Positions 52,633 to 59,233 of a stretch of 59,937 nt of DNA are shown in pieces. Origin of the DNA: Bryobacterales bacterium (GTDB lineage Bacteria; Acidobacteriota; Terriglobia; Bryobacterales; Bryobacteraceae); assembly GCA_003167255.1 (NCBI GenBank), contig PMTR01000018.1, positions 1 through 59,937 of the forward strand. The letters are read 5' to 3'. Each line of letters begins with the position of its first letter. Positions within the stretch are counted from its first letter, which is position 1. The notes beneath the pieces were generated by a model. The model made no database searches. It was not told where the DNA came from and was given only the letters and a program-made list of their open reading frames with translations. A program made the position numbers and the translations under genes.

Positions 52633-54785
52633 TATGCGTTCCTCCCTTCGAGGGTATTCAGTACGTGCTCCGGCGTCATCGGCAGATGCGCCACGCGCAC
52701 CCCGATGGCGTTGGCCACCGCGTTCCCCACCGCCGCGCAGATCGGAATGGCCGGCGGCTCGCCCAGGCCGATCACGCCCTTGCTGTCGTTCTCCGGCCGG
52801 ATGTCCATGTGCACCACGATGTCGCCGACGTCGCCGATCCCCGCCAGCTTGTAAAATTCCATGTCGGCGTTCAGCATGTGGCCGGTCTGCCGATCCATGA
52901 TGCGTTCTTCGAACAGCGCCGTGCTGATGCCCATGATGATCGCCCCGTACACCTGGCTTTCCGCCAGCTTCGGGTTGATCACCGTACCGCAATCCTGCAC
53001 CGCCACGTAACGGTTGATGGAGACCAGGCCCGTCTCGGTGTCAACCGAAACATCCGCGATCTGCACGCCCGCCGCGCCTTCCGAACTGAGGCCCGCGCCG
53101 TCGTTCCGGCCGTTGAAAGATCCCATCTCAGCAATCGACGCCGTGCCCAGCTTCCGGCAGGCCTCTTTCCACGTGAGGCTCTTAGCCGGCGATCCCTTCA
53201 CCTGGATCTTGCCATCTACCGCTTCCAGTTGCTCCGGCAGCGCCGAGAGCGCCGGCGCCGCCGCTTCGAACAATTTCTCGAGAGCGTTCACGGCCGATTT
53301 GCGCGTGGAGGTCGATACGCCGCCCACCGTGCTCGATCCGCCCGAAGCGCCGTCGCGCGGCTGATCGCTCCGCCCGATCTCCAGCTTCACCGCGCCCACC
53401 GGCAGCCCCAGGCTCTCAGCCGCCACTTGCGTGATGATGGTGCGTGTGCCCGTCCCCAGATCCTGCGTGCCTATTTCCACCAGGACCGAGCCGTCCGGGT
53501 GGATGGTCGTGCGGCAGTTGCTGGCATGCCCGCGCCCACCCCACGTGCCCACGGCCACGCCCAACCCGCGCTTGACCGGTGCCGCGCCGCTTTGGCCGCG
53601 CGGATGCCACAGCTTTTTCCACTCCGCCAGTTCCGCCGCTTTGCTCAATTGGAACTGGTACCGCTCCTGAAACGCCGGTTGCGCGTAGTTCACGTTCTTG
53701 CGGAACACTTCAATGGGGTCCATCCCGATCTTCGCCGCGAAATCCTCCATCGCGCAACACGTCAGGTAGGACGCCGCCTGGTTCCCCGGCGCGCGCCATG
53801 CCTGGCTCGGCCCCACGTTGAGCGATACGCCCGTGTGCACCCGTCGATAGTTCGGGATGTTGACGAACACATACGGCTGCGGAGGCGGTCCGCCCGGCTG
53901 AAATCCGCCGCTGCCCCACGACGCCGAATCCCAAGCCGTGATGGTTCCGTCCTTCTTCCCCGCGATCTTGATCTTGGCGAATGCCGACGGCCGGTTCCCC
54001 GCGATCGTCTGCTCCATCTGGCGGTCCAGGAACAGCCGCACCGGCCTCCCGCCGGCCTTCTGCGAAAGATTGGCCGCCACCGTGGCCCACGCACCCGGCG
54101 AAAACTTGCTTCCGAATCCGCCGCCCACATAGTCCATCTGCACCTTGATGTTGGTAGCCGGAATTTTCAAGCTCGCCGCCAGTTGACCGGCGTAGCCCGT
54201 CACATCCTGCGTCGAAGGCCATGCGCTCGCAGTCTCGCCCTGCCACTGGACCACCGACCCGTGCGACTCCAGACAGCAATGCGTGATCACCGGAAATCCA
54301 TACTGGCCGTCCGACACCGCCTCGGCCTGCTGAAACGCCTGGTCGGCGTCCCCGCCCTTCTGCTCGCTTCCCTTCCTCGCGTTCGCGCCGGCCTTGCTCA
54401 AATCCTCTTCGTGCACCAGGTGCGGCATGGCTTCGTACGCCACTTTGATTCTCCGCGCCGCGTCGCGCGCCTGCATCTCCGTGAGCGCGGCCACCGCCGC
54501 CACTTCCCAGCCCTGCCACTGGATCTCCGTGCCCGCCGGCGCCATCACGTGAACGGCCTTCACGCCCGGCATCTTTTCGGCTTCGCTGGTATCGACGCTG
54601 GTCACCTTGGCGTGCGCGTGCGGGCACGCCACGTACGCGCCGTACAGCATGCCGCTGGGCTTGGTATCCGACGCGTACTTCGCGCGTCCGGTCGCTTTCA
54701 CGGGCCCGTCCAGCCGCTTGACGCGCTGCCCGATCACCTTGCGCTGGCCCATCGGCGGCCAGCTATAGTCGGGAGTGTTAGCCAT
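52632..54785 (-). CDS. Molybdopterin-binding subunit of a xanthine/aldehyde dehydrogenase
   Basis: A 717-aa catalytic subunit. It begins with the hammerhead domain (RVKRLDGPVKATGRAKYASD) and continues into the molybdopterin domain (VDYVGGGFGSKFSPG). The catalytic Glu is about 676 in IGLGEPPAIP. It hydroxylates aldehydes or purines at a molybdenum-cytosine-dinucleotide centre. Its start overlaps the iron-sulfur subunit stop by 8 bp, so the three subunits are one operon. Order is Fe-S, Mo, FAD. No chaperone of the XdhC/PaoD type is visible. Confidence 0.92.
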   Translation of the reverse strand: MANTPDYSWPPMGQRKVIGQRVKRLDGPVKATGRAKYASDTKPSGMLYGAYVACPHAHAKVTSVDTSEAEKMPGVKAVHVMAPAGTEIQWQGWEVAAVAALTEMQARDAARRIKVAYEAMPHLVHEEDLSKAGANARKGSEQKGGDADQAFQQAEAVSDGQYGFPVITHCCLESHGSVVQWQGETASAWPSTQDVTGYAGQLAASLKIPATNIKVQMDYVGGGFGSKFSPGAWATVAANLSQKAGGRPVRLFLDRQMEQTIAGNRPSAFAKIKIAGKKDGTITAWDSASWGSGGFQPGGPPPQPYVFVNIPNYRRVHTGVSLNVGPSQAWRAPGNQAASYLTCCAMEDFAAKIGMDPIEVFRKNVNYAQPAFQERYQFQLSKAAELAEWKKLWHPRGQSGAAPVKRGLGVAVGTWGGRGHASNCRTTIHPDGSVLVEIGTQDLGTGTRTIITQVAAESLGLPVGAVKLEIGRSDQPRDGASGGSSTVGGVSTSTRKSAVNALEKLFEAAAPALSALPEQLEAVDGKIQVKGSPAKSLTWKEACRKLGTASIAEMGSFNGRNDGAGLSSEGAAGVQIADVSVDTETGLVSINRYVAVQDCGTVINPKLAESQVYGAIIMGISTALFEERIMDRQTGHMLNADMEFYKLAGIGDVGDIVVHMDIRPENDSKGVIGLGEPPAIPICAAVGNAVANAIGVRVAHLPMTPEHVLNTLEGRNA

Positions 54786-55389
54786 TTTTCCCTCCCTTCA
54801 TTTGCTTGGCGGCCTGGAGCGCCGCCGCACGCACGCCCATGTACGTTCCGCAGCGGCACAGGTTGCCGCCCAGCCCGTGCTTCACATCTTCTTCCGTCGG
54901 GTTCGGGTGTTCGTCCAGGAATCCCTTGCAGGCCACCACGAACCCCGAGGTGCAATACCCGCACTGTTGCGCATCGTTTTCCCAGAAGGCCTGCGATACC
55001 GGATGCATCTTCTCCGGGCTCGTCATCCCTTCGATGGTCTCGATGGACTTGCCCTGCGCATCGATCGCCAGCACCGAGCAGCTATACACCGACTTCCCAT
55101 TCATGAGGACGGTGCAAGCCCCGCAGGTGCCGCGGTCGCACACGCGTTTCGCGCCCGTCAGATCCACATAGTCGCGCAGCGCGTCGATCAGCGTGACACG
55201 CGGTTCCACCGTCAGGTTGACCGGCTTTCCATTGATGGTGAGAGTGATCGGCACCGCTCCGGGCCCCGCGATCGCGGCGCCCGCCGGCGCAGCCTCGGCC
55301 TCTCTTTCGAGCAGTCCCGTCCCGAGCACGCCGCCGACTCCCGCACCCTGCAGGAACCCGCGGCGCGAGAACCCTTTCTTAGAGCTCAT
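54778..55389 (-). CDS. (2Fe-2S)-binding subunit, Tat-exported (YagT-like)
   Basis: A 203-aa subunit with a twin-arginine signal (FSRRGFLQGAGVGG), so the folded complex is exported to the periplasm. The first [2Fe-2S] cluster has Cys84, Cys89, Cys92 and Cys104 (CDRGTCGAC), the second Cys143, Cys146, Cys178 and Cys180 (CGYC, CRC). Electrons pass through these from molybdenum to FAD. It is the first gene of the operon. The ATG at 55389 has a purine-rich AGGGAGG upstream. Confidence 0.94.
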   Translation of the reverse strand: MSSKKGFSRRGFLQGAGVGGVLGTGLLEREAEAAPAGAAIAGPGAVPITLTINGKPVNLTVEPRVTLIDALRDYVDLTGAKRVCDRGTCGACTVLMNGKSVYSCSVLAIDAQGKSIETIEGMTSPEKMHPVSQAFWENDAQQCGYCTSGFVVACKGFLDEHPNPTEEDVKHGLGGNLCRCGTYMGVRAAALQAAKQMKGGKNG

Positions 55390-55460
55390 GGCACGCCTCC
55401 CTATTTAGGCTTTCAGATCTAAATATAACAAATGGCATGTGACGTGAGGACCCTGGAGAA

Positions 55461-55631
55461 AACGAAGCCAATTGGGCGGAGATGGCGATTTCCCAAACGA
55501 AGCCAATTTGCGAAGGTAAGTGCCGTTGGAGCAATGGCTTGGGGTGTTGACCAACGAAGCCAATTTCAGGGGAATCCCGGGGGCGGCAGGGGGGCGAATG
55601 GGATGCGGGTTTTGCGAAACGAAGCCAATTT
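55461..55631. repeat. Four copies of AACGAAGCCAATT
   Basis: The 13-14-bp word AACGAAGCCAATT(T) begins at 55461, 55496, 55553 and 55618, always in the same orientation, at intervals of 35, 57 and 65 bp. The spacers share nothing obvious. It lies in the gene-free 55390-55910, before the coiled-coil membrane protein. No gene can be supported in the rest of this stretch. Confidence 0.75.
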
Positions 55632-55910
55632 CGTACCTCGGGGTGTGGGTGGGGGCGGGCTCTGGGGCGGACCATGAAAAAACGATGGTTCGCCATGCGG
55701 CTCAAAAGTTCGGTGTTCGCCAACGCTCCTACCTGGCTTCAGGGTAGCAGACGCCTGGAGCAAGGGATTCCGGGTGAACGATTGATTCTTAAGGAAAAAG
55801 AAATTGAAATCGAGGCGGGCGATCTGCCAGACCATAGCAGAGGCTGGGCTTGCGGGCAAGAATCAAAATTGGAATCAAAATTGGGAGTTTGGTAGCCGTC
55901 ACCGAAATTC

Positions 55911-56732
55911 CTAGGCAAGGCTCTCAATTATCTTCAAGGTTTCACAACATGCCGTGTGAATGCTAACGTTCGTGTTGAAAATCGCAACCAGCGAATTGAT
56001 GTGCCTATCAACGGCAGCGTTCAGTGCGCTAGAAACTCCCCTCATATTCCGAACCGTAGCAATATAGGTGCGCATATTATCATTTGACCTGTCCATCACA
56101 GGAATGAATTCGCTCAAGGATTGCGGAAAATCCGCAAAACTTACTTTACTGGGGCGTGTATTCTCAATCCACTTTGACCAGCCGCTTAGTCCTAAGGATA
56201 AGGAGCCTCCAATCCGGGCGTATTTAACCGCGACACGGTCCACGCGCGCCGAGTATTTGTCCAGGCTACGCGACGCTGCTTCACTTACCTTTATTTGCTG
56301 AGCGGTGGAACCTGCCGCCTGTAAGGAATTTGTATGCTTCTCCATTGCCGATCCCACCTCTTTCATTATGGCCGTCAGCTTGGCCATGCTTGCGGGCAGA
56401 GCGAGAATTGCCCTCTCGGCATCCAATCTGTGATCCAAGAATCCCTTCTCGGGCACTAAGACACGGCGATGATCGCGAATCCATGCCACAACTTCGCGCA
56501 ACACGACGATCAGTACAAGTATTAGGGCTATAGAAAATGCAGTGGCAAGTGCCCCAACCACCCGATTGAACCAAACCGCATCCAGGTGTCTCTTCCATGC
56601 CCAGATGATGCCAAGCACAAGTACCACCGCTGCCACCACAGCCGCCTGAACAAGCCCTTCAATACTGACAGTGAGCAGGCGGTTTAGGATTCTTGGGATG
56701 CCTGACGATTCCTTGCTATCCATGCTGTCCAC
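55911..56732 (-). CDS. Membrane protein with two N-terminal helices and coiled coil
   Basis: A 273-aa protein that I do not recognise. Two transmembrane helices lie at about 25-47 (GLVQAAVVAAVVLVLGIIWAW) and 57-82, followed by about 190 residues of soluble helical sequence with Ala/Ser-rich stretches (MEKHTNSLQAAGSTAQQI). It has low-GC codon use compared with neighbours, suggesting transfer. The ATG at 56732 is followed by MDSMDSKE. It resembles chemoreceptor or sensor membrane proteins only in general shape. Confidence 0.65.
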   Translation of the reverse strand: MDSMDSKESSGIPRILNRLLTVSIEGLVQAAVVAAVVLVLGIIWAWKRHLDAVWFNRVVGALATAFSIALILVLIVVLREVVAWIRDHRRVLVPEKGFLDHRLDAERAILALPASMAKLTAIMKEVGSAMEKHTNSLQAAGSTAQQIKVSEAASRSLDKYSARVDRVAVKYARIGGSLSLGLSGWSKWIENTRPSKVSFADFPQSLSEFIPVMDRSNDNMRTYIATVRNMRGVSSALNAAVDRHINSLVAIFNTNVSIHTACCETLKIIESLA

Positions 56733-56899
56733 TCTATCAGATCGATTGCATCAAGTAACCAATCACGGATCGTTGCACTCGAGGTAGTCACAGCGGCCGC
56801 AATAGGCCGCCCAGGTGCAGTCTAACGTCCCGTCACGCACGGAGGACCGGGGAAAAACCGGGGGCACTTTGAGGCAGCTGGCGCCTTCCACCCGCCTGC

Positions 56900-56936
56900 T
56901 ATACTGAAGCTGAACTGGTTAATCAGTTCGCGGAGG
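56900..56936 (+). promoter_or_regulatory. Promoter, operator and ribosome site of the phd-PIN module
   Basis: A -10-like TATACT (56900-56905) is followed by a perfect inverted repeat GAACTG-GTTAAT-CAGTTC (56912-56929) and GGAGG (56932-56936). GGAGG is 6 bp before an in-frame ATT (56943) but 27 bp before the ATG at 56964. The rest of 56733-56899 shows no gene. Confidence 0.55.
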
Positions 56937-56963
56937 TTTATCATTAAACAGGTTTCCCGCCCG

Positions 56964-57254
56964 ATGAATCATGTCGTATCCGCCCTGACTGCCCGCACCC
57001 AGTTCGGGCAGATCCTCAGGCGGGCAACCGAGAATAATGAGCGCTTCGTGGTGGATCGCCGCGGCGAGCCCAGCGTGATCATTATGAGCATCAAAGATTA
57101 CATCGATACCATCGCGCCAGCGCCAAAGTGGCTCAAAGACATCCAGGCAGCCTCCAAGCGCAGGGGCACGAACAAGCTCAGCATGACTCAGATTGACGCT
57201 GCGATTGCAAAGGTCCGACGCCTGGAACGCAAAGCGATTCAATCCGGCCGATGA
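56964..57254 (+). CDS. Phd/YefM-type antitoxin
   Basis: A 96-aa protein of the Phd/YefM family. The signature is VVSALTARTQFGQILRRA followed by FVVDRRGEPSVIIMSIKDYI, which makes the DNA-binding beta-alpha fold. The C-terminal half is charged and should bind the toxin. Strong Shine-Dalgarno sequence stands before an ATT seven codons upstream in the same frame, so the true N-terminus may be longer. The stop overlaps the PIN toxin start (ATGA). Confidence 0.87.
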   Translation: MNHVVSALTARTQFGQILRRATENNERFVVDRRGEPSVIIMSIKDYIDTIAPAPKWLKDIQAASKRRGTNKLSMTQIDAAIAKVRRLERKAIQSGR

Positions 57255-57667
57255 TTCCCCGCGTAGTGCTTGACACCAACGTGGTGGTTTCAGCCTTGCT
57301 CAAGGCCCAGGGACTGGAAGACCAGGTTTTTCGCTTGGCTCTGGCCGGGAGGCTTTTGTTGTGCCTTTCGCCAGCGGTGCTGGCCGAGTACGCCCGCGTG
57401 TTGCCGGCTCCGAAATTCAAACTCCTGCCTGAAGAAGTCGTCACAACTTTGCGGCAACTGGAAAAAGCCGGCAGCTTGTTCCATCCCGCCCGGACTTTAA
57501 GAATTTCCGCCCACGAACCCGACAACCGTTTCTACGAATGCGCCGATGCCGCCCAAGCGGCATTCCTGGTTACTGGTAACTTCAAGCATTTCAGCAAAGA
57601 CTATAAAGTTACCAAGATCGTCAACGCCCGCAAACTCCTCGATCTGCTCGGCGCCGGCCAGGTCTGA
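57251..57667 (+). CDS. PIN-domain toxin
   Basis: A 138-aa PIN nuclease of the COG1569 type. The first acidic residue is Asp8 in VVLDTNVVVSALL. Another acidic cluster is ISAHEPDNRFYECADAAQA, and the end LVTGNFKHFSKDYKVTKIV is typical. Such toxins cut RNA with Mg2+ and are silenced by the Phd-type antitoxin encoded just upstream. Confidence 0.9.
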   Translation: MIPRVVLDTNVVVSALLKAQGLEDQVFRLALAGRLLLCLSPAVLAEYARVLPAPKFKLLPEEVVTTLRQLEKAGSLFHPARTLRISAHEPDNRFYECADAAQAAFLVTGNFKHFSKDYKVTKIVNARKLLDLLGAGQV

Positions 57668-57785
57668 GGACCGGAGGCGTAATATACACCGAGGAGTAAG
57701 GCGAGAAATGCGTCCCCTTTTCGCCGAAGCGAGAGCGCTGCCGTTGATGGAAAACTTGTTAGACTCAAAGCGAGGATCGGTCCCG

Positions 57786-58163
57786 ATGTTCGCCAGAATC
57801 ACATTCAACCCTAACCTAATGGGTGGGCGCGCCTGCATCCGAGGCATGCGGATTACCGTTTCCCTCGTAGTCGACCTTGTCGCAAACGGAATGTCGGCTG
57901 ACGAAATCGTTCGGGAGTATCCTGATTTGGAACCCGAGGACATTCGAGAGGCGTTCCTACGCTTCGGCGCAGGCCAGCGAGGAAGTGAACCCATTTTCGA
58001 GCCCCGCGGCGTGAAGCTTCTGGCCGACATGGGCATTTCGATGACCACCGTTCGCGCGCTTCGCGAAGGTAAACGGGACACACGCATTTTCCCGCCTTCA
58101 CTAACCGCTGCCTGCAGAGCAAAGCGGGGACAGCTATCCAATTCCAAAGACGGGAATTGGTAG
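57786..58163 (+). CDS. DUF433 antitoxin running into a truncated DUF5615-like toxin
   Basis: A 125-aa frame. The first 65 residues are DUF433 (ARITFNPNLMGGRACIRGMR, then LVANGMSADEIVREYP). After residue 75 there is VKLLADMGISMTTVRALREG, the start of a DUF5615/PIN-like toxin that would normally be a separate gene and about 100 residues long. Homology stops exactly where a 26-bp repeat begins (58069). The remainder is unrelated. The toxin is therefore truncated and possibly fused to the antitoxin. The ATG at 57786 has GAGG about 9 bp upstream. Confidence 0.7.
   Translation: MFARITFNPNLMGGRACIRGMRITVSLVVDLVANGMSADEIVREYPDLEPEDIREAFLRFGAGQRGSEPIFEPRGVKLLADMGISMTTVRALREGKRDTRIFPPSLTAACRAKRGQLSNSKDGNW
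58069..58094 (+). repeat. 26-bp direct repeat, left copy
   Basis: Begins GTAAACGGGACA and ends ATTTTCCCG. It matches 58991-59016 in 24 of 26 bases, in the same orientation. The two copies enclose the palindromic element B and the higBA module. The left copy interrupts the DUF5615-like sequence. Confidence 0.75.
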
Positions 58164-58182
58164 CAGTCCCCGTTTTGCGGCG
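58118..58182. repeat. 65-nt palindromic element, copy B
   Basis: An inverted copy of the 18323-18387 element with about three differences. The stem runs CGGGGACAGCTATCCAATTCC-like to GGAATTGGTAGCAGTCCCCG-like around a short loop. It overlaps the end of the DUF433/DUF5615 frame. Confidence 0.75.
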
Positions 58183-58221
58183 TCGCGTGCTCCCGGGGGG
58201 CTGCAGAGGACCCCTCGTGGG

Positions 58222-58557
58222 TCAGGCTTCGAAACCCGCCGTGGGCGTTGAAGCGGCAAACTGGGTAATACGAACCGTCCCGTCTGGGAATACGGCCCTG
58301 ATCTCAAGATGGCCGCCCATAGCCTCAATGAACTTGCCAAGGGTGCTGATGTACATATCGGTGCGCCGTTCCATCTTGGACACGGCCGCCTGATTCATTT
58401 CCAGAACCTGGGCAAGTTGCTGTTGCGTCCATTCGCGCGCCACGCGCAGTTCGTCAAGCGGCATGTCTCGCAGCATGCGTTCGGACTCTAACTTGTTATT
58501 GGCCTGGCGCTCCGGCGACATCTTCGCCCGCAATTCCCTAAAATTTCGTACTGGCAT
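58222..58557 (-). CDS. HigA-like XRE antitoxin
   Basis: A 111-aa protein with a helix-turn-helix of the XRE type (WTQQQLAQVLEMNQAAVSKM) in the middle and a C-terminal beta extension (GGHLEIRAVFPDGTVRI). It follows a RelE/HigB toxin by 8 bp, the normal order of HigBA modules, and should repress the shared promoter. It is distinct in sequence from the HigA at 1071. Confidence 0.87.
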   Translation of the reverse strand: MPVRNFRELRAKMSPERQANNKLESERMLRDMPLDELRVAREWTQQQLAQVLEMNQAAVSKMERRTDMYISTLGKFIEAMGGHLEIRAVFPDGTVRITQFAASTPTAGFEA

Positions 58558-58565
58558 AACGTTTA

Positions 58566-58913
58566 CTACCCCTCCATTTCCTTGAGATACTCCTGATAAA
58601 TCCGGTCCGCGATGGGCACGTGGATCTCATACCAGCGCTCCTCGCCGGTCTTGACACCGCCCAGCAACAGAACGGCGTTGCGCTTGGGATCGAACGCATA
58701 CAGCACCCGATACGGTTCGCCCTTGTGCTGGATTCGCAGTTCCCGCATGTGCGAGTACGTGCTGGTCACGATTCCCGAACTGTAGGGAAACCCTAATGCC
58801 GTCCCCCGTGCCTCCAGCAAGCGGACCACGCGGTCCACGGCGTCCTGCTCTTCCGTCGTTAACCCGTCCCACCAGCGGCAGAACTCGTCGGTAAAGAGCA
58901 CAGCACATTCCAC
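58566..58913 (-). CDS. HigB/RelE-like toxin, probably leaderless
   Basis: A 115-aa phage-derived Gp49-like/HigB toxin: LFTDEFCRWWDGLTTEEQDA at the start, then ELRIQHKGEPYRVLYAFDPK and AVLLLGGVKTGEERWYEI. The family blocks translation by cutting mRNA on the ribosome. GTG 58913 fits the conserved start. A -10-like TATATT (58925-58920) ends 6 bp before the GTG with TTGCTT at a 17-bp spacing, so the mRNA is probably leaderless. A longer upstream frame lacks homology. Confidence 0.85.
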   Translation of the reverse strand: MECAVLFTDEFCRWWDGLTTEEQDAVDRVVRLLEARGTALGFPYSSGIVTSTYSHMRELRIQHKGEPYRVLYAFDPKRNAVLLLGGVKTGEERWYEIHVPIADRIYQEYLKEMEG

Positions 58914-58990
58914 ACAAGTAATATAACCTATATGGAATGTCGAAGCAAATAGCGTTGGGGACCGGGGACCGACAGATCTGTCCACGGCAA

Positions 58991-59016
58991 GTAAACGGGA
59001 CAGACGAATTTTCCCG
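58991..59016 (+). repeat. 26-bp direct repeat, right copy
   Basis: Same orientation as 58069-58094, two differences. The spacing of 922 bp between copies contains the higBA module. Confidence 0.75.
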
Positions 59017-59233
59017 GGTGGTCGTCCATGAAATTCAGCAGTTGCTGACGTTTAATGCGGCTGACTATCCCCGAAGCTAGGGTGTAGAGGCGGCCTACCC
59101 CAAACAGTTCGGCGCCACGTCAACGGAGTAGGCGCACTAAAAAGGACTCTGACCCCTTACTTACGACGCCGTGAGGGCTGAAGCTCCGCACCACAAGGCG
59201 TGCAAAGCTCAGCCAAATGAGGACCCTCCGGGT
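59017..59233. other. Gene-free stretch, possible element remnant
   Basis: No supportable gene. The minus strand from about 59100 to 58990 can be read as a short open frame (SRIKRQQLLNFMDDHPGK), which may be a remnant of a mobile element, but there is no start or full domain. Confidence 0.3.

Noticed and set aside
51253-52854. A 533-aa plus-strand frame starting near the sRNA promoter
   Set aside because: It runs antisense through the FAD subunit and the 69-aa gene and has no signature. The transcript is expected to stop at 51384.
52665-55106. An 813-aa plus-strand frame opposite the molybdenum hydroxylase genes
   Set aside because: Arg/His-rich shadow of three recognisable subunits with overlapping coupled starts.
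55461-55631. CRISPR array
   Set aside because: The repeat is 13-14 bp, intervals vary (35, 57, 65 bp) and there are no cas genes.
58990-59110. Minus-strand frame containing SRIKRQQLLNFMDDHPGK
   Set aside because: About 55 codons with no start or full domain. Might be a mobile-element remnant; kept as a gene-free stretch.
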